Positions 33,701 through 41,406 of a stretch of DNA of 64,000 nucleotides are shown here, in pieces (the stretch's first letter is position 1; each line of letters begins with the position of its first letter). Source of the stretch: Candidatus Dechloromonas phosphorivorans. GTDB taxonomy: Bacteria > Pseudomonadota > Gammaproteobacteria > Burkholderiales > Rhodocyclaceae. Position numbers and translations under genes: made by a program. The DNA is taken from assembly GCA_016709495.1 (NCBI GenBank), contig JADJMS010000013.1, forward strand, positions 109,664 through 173,663. Direction: 5' to 3'. The notes beneath the pieces are model-generated. The model was not told where the DNA came from. It searched no databases and saw only the letters and a list, made by a program, of their open reading frames with translations.

Positions 33701-33805
33701 GGTTTATTGACGTCGACCGCGCTCACCCTGGTGCTGCTGCCCATCCTCTTCCGCCGCTTTGGTGTCAAACGCACCGCCAATTTTTCGGAGGGAAATCATG
33801 TCTGA
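30719..33805 (+). CDS. RND efflux permease (AcrB/CzcA type)
   Basis: A 1028-residue inner-membrane pump of twelve helices with two large periplasmic loops. It begins MLANLIRFSLTQRLLMLVLTVMLIG with the first helix. The fourth-helix proton-relay motif is AIAIGMLVDAAVVVVENVE near residue 400. The early periplasmic TTQVKIILKAPGMTPEEVE block and the KVFGPDLATLNKL block are standard. The DUF3240 gene just downstream is usually found in metal-efflux operons, so a heavy-metal role is inferred, though the fourth-helix sequence is not the strict metal type. Two copies of the uptake-like motif lie inside. Confidence 0.9.
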   Translation: MLANLIRFSLTQRLLMLVLTVMLIGAGVQAFLGLPIDAFPDVSTTQVKIILKAPGMTPEEVETRLAVPVEQELLGIPHQRLLRSTSKYSLTDITLDFEDGTDIYWARQQVGERLASAMGNLPPGVTGGMAPITTPLGEMFMFTIEGDLSLADKRALLDWVIRPQLRTIPGVADVNSLGGEVRTFEVQPNPQLLAARGLALKDLQAVLETNNRNDGAGRLNDGEESLLVRAEGAIVTVDDVKAIVLQAKDGMVTKVSDVAEVRFGALTRYGVVTQSGRGEAVEGLVLGLRGANAQSVVAGVKAKLAEIAPSLPPGVTIEAFYDRSNLVERAVGTVSKALLEAIVLVVILLLAFLGNLRSALVVALMLPLSALATFILMRLFGLSANLMSLGGLAIAIGMLVDAAVVVVENVESELAEAPDNLPTLHLIYRAAREVASPVTSGIIIIIIVFLPLLTLQGLEGKMFGPVALTIVFALSASLLLSLTVVPVLASYLIKRGVHHEPWLVKKLAATYTRVLSSALTHSRTYIIGALIALAAATGAFMLLGKSFMPTMDEGDLIMQLEKLPSIGLGQTIAIDSAVQQAILAKVPEVKAIVARAGSDELGLDPMGLNQTDTFMVLQPRATWRNPDPAWLADQLRAVMADFPGIGFSFTQPIDMRVSEMLTGVRGDLAIKVFGPDLATLNKLAVDIENTVKKVPGAEDTFTLKNDGVQYLKVAVDRLAAGRFGLNVDAIQNDLKALLEGRTVGTVIEQGRRTPIVLRGPNSLRDSPADFAAIRLSLPDGGSVPLASVARIERIDGPVKVDRENAQRYVVIQSNVRDRDLVGFVEDAKASVARDVKLPPGYRLAWGGQFENQQRAAARLMIVVPVALLLIFFLLFSTFGSVRQALLVLSNIPFAMIGGIFGLLLAGEYLSVPASVGFIALLGIAVLNGVVMVTYFNQLLARGLPVAEVVVEGAKRRLRPVLMTASIAAFGLLPMLFASGPGSEVQRPLAIVVIGGLLTSTALTLVLLPILFRRFGVKRTANFSEGNHV
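31421..31453 (+). repeat. Uptake-like motif copy
   Basis: Core GTTACGGTCGAC, then GTAAAAG and CGTTTTA tracts; inside the RND permease, read as VTVDDV. Confidence 0.8.
32765..32797 (+). repeat. Uptake-like motif copy
   Basis: Core CTTGCGGTCGAC (one mismatch) with GAAAACA and GAAAAAA tracts; inside the RND permease. Confidence 0.6.
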
Positions 33806-34100
33806 TGTCCTGCTCTCACTAACCTTGCCCAACGACGTCGCCCAGCATGTTGAAGACTTGCTGCTTTCGCGGCCCGATCTCGTCCGTGGCTTTACCGCCA
33901 GTCAGGCCGAAGGCCACGGCAGCGTCATCAAGCTGGTCGAACCCGGCGAACTGGTCAGCGGCCATTCGCCACGCACCCAGATCCGCATGGTCGGCCCCGA
34001 GGAACAAATGCGTGCTGTCTTGGTTTTGATCAAAGCCAGCCTCCCGCACGCCAATATTTTCTATTGGCTGGTCCCGGTCATTGAAATGGGGCGCCTGTGA
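33798..34100 (+). CDS. DUF3240 family protein of the RND operon
   Basis: A 100-residue soluble protein with a ferredoxin-like alpha/beta pattern similar to PII-type domains (MSDVLLSLTLPNDVAQHVEDLLLSRPDLVRGF). DUF3240 members sit between RND permease and TolC genes. It overlaps the permease end by eight bases and the TolC start by four, so translation is coupled. It may sense a ligand or modulate the pump; no direct evidence in the sequence. Confidence 0.82.
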   Translation: MSDVLLSLTLPNDVAQHVEDLLLSRPDLVRGFTASQAEGHGSVIKLVEPGELVSGHSPRTQIRMVGPEEQMRAVLVLIKASLPHANIFYWLVPVIEMGRL

Positions 34101-35347
34101 AATATCTCGTTCTATTCGCGCTCGCCGGCATAGGCGGCACCAGCTTTGCCGCCGAAGTGACGCCCAATGCCACCCCCAACCTGCCGCCCGCCGAGATCGT
34201 CGCCCGCGTATTGCGCGCCAACCCAGGGGTACAGGCCGCCGGCAGTCAGTTACAGGCTGAACAAGCCAACCGTAACCGGCTGGAAGCCGGGCAATATGAA
34301 TGGAACGTTCGCCTCGGCAGCCAGCAGCGCAAAACCTATCCGAACAACAACCCGAATGAACGCTTCAGCGAATGGAACGCCGCGCTCGAACGCCCGCTGC
34401 GCTTGCCCGGCAAGGCGGCACTAGATGCCGAACTGGGTGCTGCTGGCGTCGCCTTGGCCGAAACAGCACAGGGCGATGCGCTACATGAAACCAGCCGTTA
34501 CCTGCTCAAATCCTGGTTTGTCTGGCTCAGGGAAGGGGCCACGGCAACACAATGGAGCGAACAACTAACGCTGCTCGACCAGCAAACCAAATCAGTCAAA
34601 CGCCGGCAGCAATTGGGCGATGCTGCACGGCTGGAAAGCATACAGAGCGAAGCCGCACTTGCCCAGGCCGAAGCCCAGCTGACCCAGGCCAAAGTCCGCG
34701 AGCGCAGCGCCGCCGAGGAATTGCGCCGCCGCTTCCCCGGCCTGCCGCTCGACAAACCCGAACGCATTGCCGAACCGACGGCTATCGCCGGTAGCGAACA
34801 GGACTGGCTGGATGCAATCCTCAAAGAAAGCCATGAACTGGGTGTCGCCCGCGGCGAAACGCAAAGAGCCCAGGCCCAGGCCGGGCGCGCCAGCCGTGAC
34901 CGGATGCCCGATCCCACACTTGGCGTCCATGTTTCCAGCGAACGTAGCGGCGAAGAAAAAATCCTCGGCGCTTACATCAGTATTCCGTTGCCCGGTGGCG
35001 CTCGCCGCTCAGCCAGCGATGCGGCTTACGCCCAAGCCAATGCGGCAACATTCCGCGAAGCCGGTGCCCTGCAAAAAATCAGCGCCGAATCGGCTGCCCT
35101 CTACCAGTCAGCCACTGCCGCCCTGGCCACCTGGCAAGCCAGCCGCAACGCCGCCGAAAGCCTGACCCGCGCCGCCAACATGACCACCCGCGCCTACCAG
35201 CTGGGCGAAGGCAGCCTTAATGAACTGCTTGCAGCCCGTCGCCTGGCCAACGAAGCCCAACTCGCAGCCCGCCTGTTGCAGCTGGAGGCGCTTGAACTAC
35301 GTTACCGCCTGCTGCTGGATGCTTACCAGCTTTGGGACTTTGACTGA
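34097..35347 (+). CDS. TolC-family outer-membrane efflux channel
   Basis: A 416-residue outer-membrane factor with a signal peptide (MKYLVLFALAGIGGTSFA). The long heptad-like helices (EAALAQAEAQLTQAKVRERSA and RLANEAQLAARLLQLEALEL) form the periplasmic tunnel, and the internal repeat of the family is visible. It completes the tripartite efflux system with the adaptor and permease upstream. It overlaps DUF3240 by four bases. Confidence 0.88.
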   Translation: MKYLVLFALAGIGGTSFAAEVTPNATPNLPPAEIVARVLRANPGVQAAGSQLQAEQANRNRLEAGQYEWNVRLGSQQRKTYPNNNPNERFSEWNAALERPLRLPGKAALDAELGAAGVALAETAQGDALHETSRYLLKSWFVWLREGATATQWSEQLTLLDQQTKSVKRRQQLGDAARLESIQSEAALAQAEAQLTQAKVRERSAAEELRRRFPGLPLDKPERIAEPTAIAGSEQDWLDAILKESHELGVARGETQRAQAQAGRASRDRMPDPTLGVHVSSERSGEEKILGAYISIPLPGGARRSASDAAYAQANAATFREAGALQKISAESAALYQSATAALATWQASRNAAESLTRAANMTTRAYQLGEGSLNELLAARRLANEAQLAARLLQLEALELRYRLLLDAYQLWDFD

Positions 35348-35433
35348 AACAAAGCGGCCAATACCTCACTGAGTTTTTTTCATGAGCAAGACTTGGGCGA
35401 TAATCACGTTCGTCAAATTCAACGGCCTGCCCC

Positions 35434-35877
35434 ATGCTCCGCTCCCCATTGCTCTTGCTTGCGCTTCCCATTCTTCTCACCGCCTGCGGCGAGCCGGAAG
35501 ACACCCGCCCCGGACAACCCGTAGCCCACCGTCGGGCTGCCTTCAAGGAAATTCTCAAGAACTTTGAGCCGATGGGATTGCAACTGCGTAATCAGCGCTA
35601 TGACGAGAAACAATTTTTGGTGTTGGCCAACAATCTGAACAAAGCCAAAGAAGCGCCTTGGTCGCATTTTGCGCCCGACACAAATTACCCTCCTTCAAAG
35701 GCCAAGGCAGTCGTTTGGAGTGAACCAGAGAAATTCGAGACCAGCCGCCAGTCATTTTTCAAGGCAGCCGAGGCGTTGGCAGTCGCGGCTGAAAGCCGTG
35801 ATCAAAAGCAGATCACCATTGCCTACGAGGCTTTGCACGACACCTGCCGCACCTGCCACAAGAGTTTCAAGGAATAA
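35434..35877 (+). CDS. Cytochrome c556/c'-type lipoprotein
   Basis: A 147-residue protein with a lipoprotein signal (LLLALPILLTAC, Cys18 in LTAC) and a C-terminal heme site CRTCHKSFKE in the last helix, the hallmark of the cytochrome c'/c556 four-helix bundle. It may bind heme with five- or six-coordinate iron; the early segment with FEPMGLQLRNQRY could supply Met as the distal ligand. It follows the RND operon by 87 bases and converges on the TonB-like gene. Confidence 0.85.
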   Translation: MLRSPLLLLALPILLTACGEPEDTRPGQPVAHRRAAFKEILKNFEPMGLQLRNQRYDEKQFLVLANNLNKAKEAPWSHFAPDTNYPPSKAKAVVWSEPEKFETSRQSFFKAAEALAVAAESRDQKQITIAYEALHDTCRTCHKSFKE

Positions 35878-35896
35878 CACACCAACCTGACAGGGT

Positions 35897-36733
35897 CTAA
35901 CAGCCCTGCCCGTCACCTGCCCGCGAAAAACCAAACCCGCCACCGCGCGACGGCATGATGCAGATGCGTACCGCCATGGATTTTGCCGAGCGGTTTAGAT
36001 CCGGCGGAAAGGGGCTGAAAGGCGCAGCGCGATCAACCACCGCCTTGATGAAGGCAATTTCATCCCCCTGATCGGCGGCATTGAGCACGACGAATGATTT
36101 GAGCGTACCATCGGGATTGATCCGGAATTGCACGGCAGCCGTCCGCACACCACGGCTTCTCGGATCATTCTTGACATAGGCCGAGCTGCGGTTCAGGTTT
36201 TTGAGCAGCCCCTCAAAATAAAGCTCAAGGCTGAACGGATCGGGTTCTGGCGAATTGGGGCGGCGCTCAAGGGTGAGTAGCTCTGACTTTTCCTGCCGCG
36301 CCGTCTGTCGCGCATCCTCGCGCGCCATTGCCAGCGAACGCTGTGCCAGCGTCGGCTTCGGTTTTGCCTTGGCTTCGCTGGCCAGGTCATTGAGAAAATC
36401 ATTCATTTCCGCCTTCTCGGCGACCGTCCATTTTGGCGTACTTTGAACGGTTGACCGTGACGGTTGCTGAATCGCCATCACCCCGCGGTCGCGCCTGGGC
36501 TTGTTTGGCGTCTTGGCCTGCTTTTTTGGCGGTTCTGGCGGCCGTGGCACGGGTGTTTCAACCGGCACCGGCTTGCGTGCCAGGCTCGCCTCAATACGCG
36601 GCAAGGGGCTGCCCTGCTTCGGCTTTTGATTATTGACGAACAAAATCAGGCCATGAATTGCCAGAGAAACCACCACGGCAACAGCCAGAGCACGCCGTTC
36701 GAGTGGGTTTTCCGGAAAAGTCATCGGTCGCAT
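35897..36733 (-). CDS. TonB-like energy transducer
   Basis: A 278-residue protein with one N-terminal helix (RRALAVAVVVSLAIHGLILFV), including the His typical of TonB helices. A Pro-rich periplasmic linker (KPVPVETPVPRPPEPPKK) and a charged helical region follow. The C-terminal beta domain contains RGVRTAAVQFRINPDGTLKSFVVLNAADQG, the TonB-C pattern. It transmits proton-motive force to an outer-membrane receptor. The start at 36733 has an AAGGTGG site. No receptor or ExbBD genes are adjacent. Confidence 0.8.
   Translation of the reverse strand: MRPMTFPENPLERRALAVAVVVSLAIHGLILFVNNQKPKQGSPLPRIEASLARKPVPVETPVPRPPEPPKKQAKTPNKPRRDRGVMAIQQPSRSTVQSTPKWTVAEKAEMNDFLNDLASEAKAKPKPTLAQRSLAMAREDARQTARQEKSELLTLERRPNSPEPDPFSLELYFEGLLKNLNRSSAYVKNDPRSRGVRTAAVQFRINPDGTLKSFVVLNAADQGDEIAFIKAVVDRAAPFSPFPPDLNRSAKSMAVRICIMPSRGGGFGFSRAGDGQGC
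36429..36461 (-). repeat. Uptake-like motif copy
   Basis: Core GTCACGGTCAAC (one mismatch) with one clear A/T tract; inside the TonB-like gene. Confidence 0.55.
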
Positions 36734-36760
36734 TCTAAGCCACCTTGAACCGCGCAGAAG

Positions 36761-36786
36761 TTAAGCTGCGTTAAGCCGTGCTTAAG
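36761..36786. promoter_or_regulatory. TTAAG repeats upstream of the SHP operon
   Basis: TTAAG occurs at 36761, 36771 and 36782, ten or eleven bases apart; on the other strand this is CTTAA-N5-CTTAA, the form of PmrA/QseB-type response-regulator boxes. The operon downstream is followed by an OmpR-family regulator and kinase, so autoregulation is plausible. It lies between the divergent TonB-like and SHP genes. Confidence 0.5.
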
Positions 36787-36856
36787 ATTCAGCTAACGAA
36801 CCCTTAAGGCTGGCTGCCTAAACTTCTCCTCCATGAACACAACAAGGAGAAGAACA

Positions 36857-37261
36857 ATGAGAACAATCGCCACCCTCGGCCTGCTGCTGATCAGCATCGC
36901 CGCCCAGGCAGAAACGCCGCAACAGATTCGCCAGATTTATGCGACGGAAGCCGCCGCCCAACAAGCCGGTTTTACGCCTTCTGCCAAACGGGGGGAAACA
37001 CTCTTTCGCCAGCGCTTTGCGCTCAACGACAAGATGCCGGCCTGCACCAGTTGCCACACCGACAGCCCGCTCAATATTGGCCAACATGCAGTGACTGGCA
37101 AATCCGTCAAACCACTGGCCGTCGCCACCAATGCCGAGCGCTTTGCCGATGCGGCCAAGGTGGAAAAATGGTTTGGTCGCAACTGCAAGGAAGTCGTTGG
37201 CCGTGCCTGCACGCCGGCTGAAAAGGCCGATTTTGTAACCTACATGAGTGAGGTTCGCTGA
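36857..37261 (+). CDS. SHP-type monoheme cytochrome c (DUF1924)
   Basis: A 134-residue protein with a signal peptide (MRTIATLGLLLISIAAQA) and one heme site, ACTSCHTDSP near residue 63. The body (KRGETLFRQRFALNDKMP, KWFGRNCKEVVGRACTPAEKADFVTYM) matches the Sphaeroides heme protein, which can bind oxygen or nitric oxide. The start at 36857 has AAGGAGA upstream. It is the first gene of a four- or five-gene unit with the diheme cytochrome, cytochrome b and a two-component system. Confidence 0.88.
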   Translation: MRTIATLGLLLISIAAQAETPQQIRQIYATEAAAQQAGFTPSAKRGETLFRQRFALNDKMPACTSCHTDSPLNIGQHAVTGKSVKPLAVATNAERFADAAKVEKWFGRNCKEVVGRACTPAEKADFVTYMSEVR

Positions 37262-37262
37262 A

Positions 37263-37724
37263 ATGAAACGTTTAGCCTTGATTGCTCTCCTCGGCTGCGC
37301 CTTGCCGGCTTTCGCTGACCGTATGCCGTTACCGGCCAACACGCCCGCCAGTTTCAAGAACGAATGCGGTAGTTGCCACTTCGCCTATCCGCCGGCCTTG
37401 CTCGCCGCCAAGGACTGGCAACGCACAATGGCCGGGTTGAAAGATCACTTTGGCACAGAGGCTACGGTCGACGCCAAAACGGGGCTGGAAATTGCAGCCT
37501 TTCTCGAACGCAATGCCGGCAATCCCGACAAACTGGGTACTGCCGGTGAGCCGCCACGCATCACGCAGACCGCCCGCTTTGTGCGCAAGCACCGCGAAGT
37601 ATCGGCCAAAACCTGGCGCGATCCACGCATCAAGTCAGCGGCCAATTGCGAAGCCTGCCACCGTGGCGCAGCCAATGGCAGTTTTAGCGAGCACGAAATC
37701 ACCATGCCTTCAGGGTTGAGGTAA
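37263..37724 (+). CDS. Diheme cytochrome c (DHC), SHP partner
   Basis: A 153-residue periplasmic protein with a signal peptide (MKRLALIALLGCALPAFA) and two heme sites, CGSCHFAYPP near residue 36 and CEACHRGAA near 131. DHC is the electron donor to SHP in Rhodobacter and Shewanella. Its start follows the SHP stop by one base. A copy of the uptake-like motif lies within (codes TVDAKTG). Confidence 0.88.
   Translation: MKRLALIALLGCALPAFADRMPLPANTPASFKNECGSCHFAYPPALLAAKDWQRTMAGLKDHFGTEATVDAKTGLEIAAFLERNAGNPDKLGTAGEPPRITQTARFVRKHREVSAKTWRDPRIKSAANCEACHRGAANGSFSEHEITMPSGLR
37461..37493 (+). repeat. Uptake-like motif copy
   Basis: Core GCTACGGTCGAC (one mismatch), GCC, AAAAC and GAAATT tracts; inside the diheme cytochrome gene. 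Confidence 0.75.
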
Positions 37725-37726
37725 TC

Positions 37727-38330
37727 ATGCAAAATTCTCGTCTGGGATTGGCCGGTGCGCCTCGGTCACTGGCTTATGGTTGGCGGGTTTTGTCTCGCCT
37801 GGCTGACGGCGGAGAGCGAAACCTTTCGTTTGGTGCACGTCATTTCCGGCGCCATCGTCCTCGGTGTTGCCACCTTTCGCCTGCCCTGGGGCTTTATTGG
37901 TTCGCGCTACGCCCGCTTCTCTGAATTCGTGCGCGGGCCTACGGCGGTCAAGGATTATCTGAGCAGTATTCTCAAACTGGAGCCGGCACACCACGTTGGC
38001 CACAATCCGGCGGGTAGCTGGGCCATCGTCATTCTGCTTGGCCTTGGCATCCTGACCAGTCTGGCCGGTTGGGCGATTTACAACGACATTGGCGGGCATT
38101 TGCTGGAGGAACTGCACGAAGGCCTGGCGACGTCGATGTTGATCGTGGTTTTGATTCACCTGGCCGGCGTTTTTTCGGGCAGCCTGCTGCATGGCGAAAA
38201 TCTGGTTCGCGCCATGCTCACCGGCGTCAAGAATGGTTTGCCGGAAGAGGCCATTGCCTCCGCCCGCCCGCTTGCTGCTGTCCTGCTGTTAGTCTGGGTT
38301 GCGGCTGCCGGCTGGTTCATAGCCAACTGA
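37727..38330 (+). pseudogene. Cytochrome b561-type membrane protein, one-base frameshift near the start
   Basis: After ATG 37727 the frame breaks within the A4 run at 37732-37735. With one more A it reads MQKILVWDWPVRLGHWLMVGGFCLAWLTAESE and continues to 38330 (about 201 residues). Four membrane helices and paired His (LGHWL, LVHVISG, ELHEGLA, VLIHLAG) are those of the cytochrome b561 family that accepts quinol electrons. It would donate to the DHC and SHP cytochromes. The homopolymer position suggests a consensus error. Confidence 0.85.
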
Positions 38331-38342
38331 TAGAATCCTGCC

Positions 38343-38999
38343 ATGCGCATCCTGCTTGTTGAAGACGACCCCCAGCTTGGCGACGGCCTGACCATCGGCC
38401 TGCGCCAGGGTGGTTTTGCCGTCGATTGGGTACGCGACGGCCATGCTGCCGACTCGGCGCTGCAATCCGAAACCTTCGACCTCGTGGTGCTTGATCTCGG
38501 CCTGCCGCGCCTCTCCGGCATGGAGGTGCTTGGCCGCGCACGAGGGCGTGGCCAGACCGTACCCATCCTCATTCTGACCGCCCGTGACGCGACCGGCGAC
38601 AAAGTATCCGGACTCGATGCCGGCGCCGACGACTATCTTGTCAAACCCATCGACCTCGACGAACTGAGCGCCCGCATCCGCGCCCTGACCCGGCGCAGTG
38701 CCGGTCGTGCTGCGCCGCTATTAATACATGGCGAACTCGCCCTCGACCCGGCGGCGCATACCGTCACCCTGGCCGGCCAGCCGGTGGAACTATCAAGCCG
38801 TGAATTTTCGTTGTTGCAAATGCTCCTCGAAAGCGCCGGCCGCGTCCTGACCCGCACCCAACTCGAACAATCCATGTATGGCTGGCGTGACGAGCCGGAC
38901 AGCAACGCGCTGGAAGTCCACATTCACCACCTGCGTAAAAAGCTGGGCAGCGATCTGATCCGCACCCTGCGCGGGGTCGGTTACACCATCGCCAAGTGA
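38343..38999 (+). CDS. OmpR-family response regulator
   Basis: A 218-residue regulator. The receiver domain has the acidic pair in LLVEDDPQLGDGL, the phospho-acceptor Asp in LVVLDLGLPRLSG near residue 51, and Lys in DYLVKPIDLDEL. The C-terminal winged helix (SREFSLLQMLLESAGRVLTR and NALEVHIHHLRKKLGSDLIRTLRGVGY) is of the QseB/PmrA type. It follows the cytochrome b gene by 12 bases and overlaps the kinase by four. The TTAAG repeats before the SHP gene are a likely target. Confidence 0.92.
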   Translation: MRILLVEDDPQLGDGLTIGLRQGGFAVDWVRDGHAADSALQSETFDLVVLDLGLPRLSGMEVLGRARGRGQTVPILILTARDATGDKVSGLDAGADDYLVKPIDLDELSARIRALTRRSAGRAAPLLIHGELALDPAAHTVTLAGQPVELSSREFSLLQMLLESAGRVLTRTQLEQSMYGWRDEPDSNALEVHIHHLRKKLGSDLIRTLRGVGYTIAK

Positions 39000-40336
39000 A
39001 TACCATCTGGTTCTCTCTGCGTCGCCGCCTGCTCGGCCTGCTACTCGGCGGTGTCGCCATTGCCTGGCTGGTGACCATGGTGTTCAGCTACATCGACGCG
39101 CATCACGAGGTCGATGAACTGTTCGACGCCCAACTCGCCCAGGCCGCCCAAACCCTGCTAGGGCTGGCCGGCCACGACGAAGGCGACGACATTGCCGAAC
39201 TCGGCGACATCGCTCACAAATACCAGCGCCGCCTGCGTTTCCAGATCTGGAGCAACGATGGCAAGCTCTTGATGCGCTCAAAAAATGCGCCGGAAACGGC
39301 GTTGACCGTAACCAATGGTTTTTCCGAAACCAGTCACCGTGACGAAGGCCATTGGCGCCACTTCAGCCAGTGGAATAGCAACCATAGCCTGCAGGTGCAA
39401 GTCAGCGAAAACCACCACATCCGTGACGACCTTATCGGCCACATCGCCTGGCGCCTTTTACTGCCGGCACTTTTTGGCCTGCCCTTGATCGGCCTCTGGG
39501 TTTGGCTGGCCACACGGCAAGGCTTGTCGTCACTCGACGGTATTGCACGACAAATCGCCAGCCGCGAACCGCAACAATTGCAGCCGCTAAACCCGGCGTC
39601 CGCCCCCGAAGAAATCCGCACCATGCTTGAAGCAATCAATGGCCTTTTTCAACGTGTTGCCACAACACTCGATGCCGAGCGCCGCTTCACTGCCGATGCC
39701 GCCCACGAGCTGCGCACGCCGCTCGCCGCGCTACAGGCTCAATTGCAGGTTGCTTTGCGAGCAAGGGATGACGACGAGCGCGAGCGCTCACTAACGCAAC
39801 TGCAACACGGCCTGACCCGCGCCTCGCATCTGGTCGACCAAATGCTGCAACTGGCGCGCCTCGATCCGGAATCCAGCCTGCCTGACACGCAGCAGGTCGA
39901 CCTGGCGATACTGGCCGAAGAAATCTGCGCCGAACTCGGCACCGCCATTCTCGACAAGAATCTCGATTTCGACCTACAGGCGACGCCGGGCTGCACCATC
40001 ACCGGCCAGCCCGACTGGCTCTGCGTCTTGATGCGCAATCTGGTGGATAACGCCATTCGCTACACGCCGCCGGGCGGGAAAATTGTTGTCAGTCTAAGTA
40101 CGGAACAAAAGGGCTGTCGTTTAACCGTCTGTGACAACGGGCCGGGCATCCCGGCAGAGGAAAGAGCTGCTGTCCTGCGCCGCTTTCATCGTCTGAATCA
40201 CCAGGATCAACCGGGCAGCGGTCTCGGTCTGTCGATTGTCTCGCGCATCGCGGAACTGCATGGCGCGCAAATAGCGCTCGGCGATGGCGACGCAGCGACC
40301 GGCCTGAGCGTTTCAGTCACCTTCGGAAAGCCCTGA
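38996..40336 (+). CDS. Sensor histidine kinase of the SHP operon
   Basis: A 446-residue membrane kinase. Two helices (residues 14-34 and about 150-170) bracket a periplasmic sensor of about 120 residues. The phospho-acceptor box is FTADAAHELRTPLAALQAQ near residue 228, followed by N (NLVDNAIRYTPPGG), G1 (DNGPGIP) and G2 (GSGLGLSIV). It resembles the QseC/PmrB class. The signal is unknown; context suggests a redox or nitric-oxide-related cue. A copy of the uptake-like motif lies in the sensor region. Confidence 0.92.
   Translation: MNTIWFSLRRRLLGLLLGGVAIAWLVTMVFSYIDAHHEVDELFDAQLAQAAQTLLGLAGHDEGDDIAELGDIAHKYQRRLRFQIWSNDGKLLMRSKNAPETALTVTNGFSETSHRDEGHWRHFSQWNSNHSLQVQVSENHHIRDDLIGHIAWRLLLPALFGLPLIGLWVWLATRQGLSSLDGIARQIASREPQQLQPLNPASAPEEIRTMLEAINGLFQRVATTLDAERRFTADAAHELRTPLAALQAQLQVALRARDDDERERSLTQLQHGLTRASHLVDQMLQLARLDPESSLPDTQQVDLAILAEEICAELGTAILDKNLDFDLQATPGCTITGQPDWLCVLMRNLVDNAIRYTPPGGKIVVSLSTEQKGCRLTVCDNGPGIPAEERAAVLRRFHRLNHQDQPGSGLGLSIVSRIAELHGAQIALGDGDAATGLSVSVTFGKP
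39280..39312 (-). repeat. Uptake-like motif copy
   Basis: Perfect core GTTACGGTCAAC, GCC, GTTTCC and ATTTTTTG tracts; inside the histidine kinase, read as LTVT. Confidence 0.85.
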
Positions 40337-40654
40337 TCAAGCCTTGGCGTCTATGCCGGCTTGAAACAAACGCATATCGGGCGTTTTTACCAGCGAATTC
40401 GCGGCATTGCCTAGTGTCGACAACTGGCTCGCCACATCATGCGCAGCAGCCAAGACCAATTCGCCACCATCGAAAGCACCGACGGCTTTTTGATCAAATT
40501 CGGCAATTTCCTGTTGCAGGCTGCGCTGGCGATCACCTTCAATGCCTTCCATGGCGCCAACGCGCAAAATACTTTCGTCGGCGACATGCCGCGCCCGTTC
40601 GCGCGATTCCGGCGAGAGGTGTTGCGTGGTCGAGGTCAGACGGTCAAGTTTCAT
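40337..40654 (-). CDS. Hypothetical protein, 105 residues
   Basis: A soluble, probably helical protein (MKLDRLTSTTQHLSPESRERA at the start) with no Cys, signal or membrane segment. No family is recognised. Its stop abuts the end of the convergent kinase gene. The start at 40654 is chosen for its MKLDR beginning rather than the ATG seven codons upstream. Confidence 0.55.
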   Translation of the reverse strand: MKLDRLTSTTQHLSPESRERARHVADESILRVGAMEGIEGDRQRSLQQEIAEFDQKAVGAFDGGELVLAAAHDVASQLSTLGNAANSLVKTPDMRLFQAGIDAKA

Positions 40655-40699
40655 TTTGCGCGCTCCTGACCTCAACTACGGCATTAAGCCGTGCCGACT

Positions 40700-41386
40700 T
40701 TAGAGCGCGCCGAAAACCTTCTTCAGCAAGTCACTACCGGCACCGACCGGATTGGAGCGCAATTTTTTCTCTTCCTCGGCGATCATCAGGAACAGGCCAT
40801 CCATCGCCTTTTGGGTGACATAGGCATCAATATCGGCATCTTTCTTATCGACCACGCCGATGCTCGCAGCCTTGCCAGCCAAAGCGTTGTATTGCTCGGC
40901 CAACTGCAGTTTTTTGGTCGATGCAGAAACGATGGGTTTGAATTTCTTCGTCAGCTGATCAGTCGAGGTGCGCTTGAAATATTGCGTCACGCTGTCCTCG
41001 CCACCGGTCAGAATGCCCTTGGCGTCCTGCACGCTCATTTTCTTGATCGACTCGGAAAGAATCGGTTTGGCTTCGGCAACCGCCTGTTCGGCAGCGTGAT
41101 TCATCGTGTTGCTCAATTCATCTGCCTGTTTGCCCAGACCCATCATACGCAACCCGGATTCGGCTTTTTGCAGGTAACCGGGCAGGGGAATTTTGACCTT
41201 GCTATTGCCCAGAAAACCACCCTCCTTGCCCAATGAAGCGACCGCATAATCCGCCCCTTTCGCCAGCGCTTCCTTGACGCCGGCACTGGCATCACCGGTC
41301 GAAATGGCATCGAGACCCGCCGCTTGGGCAAGTGTTGCGGTCAACGAGAAAAACAGGGCAAAAATTGTCGGGCGCAGTTTCAACAT
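40700..41386 (-). CDS. DUF4197 family secreted protein
   Basis: A 228-residue protein with a signal peptide (MLKLRPTIFALFFSLTATLAQA). The mature part has the DUF4197 pattern: GVKEALAKGADYAVASLGKEGGFLGN, KIPLPGYL and the terminal KAMDGLFLMIAEEEKKLRSNP block. Predicted periplasmic; family function is unknown. A strong copy of the uptake-like motif encodes the signal-peptide core. Confidence 0.85.
   Translation of the reverse strand: MLKLRPTIFALFFSLTATLAQAAGLDAISTGDASAGVKEALAKGADYAVASLGKEGGFLGNSKVKIPLPGYLQKAESGLRMMGLGKQADELSNTMNHAAEQAVAEAKPILSESIKKMSVQDAKGILTGGEDSVTQYFKRTSTDQLTKKFKPIVSASTKKLQLAEQYNALAGKAASIGVVDKKDADIDAYVTQKAMDGLFLMIAEEEKKLRSNPVGAGSDLLKKVFGAL
41334..41366 (+). repeat. Uptake-like motif copy
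   Basis: Core GTTGCGGTCAAC, then GAAAAAC and AAAAATT tracts; antisense to the DUF4197 signal peptide. Confidence 0.85.
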
Positions 41387-41406
41387 GGGGTTTCCTTGGC
41401 TGAGGT

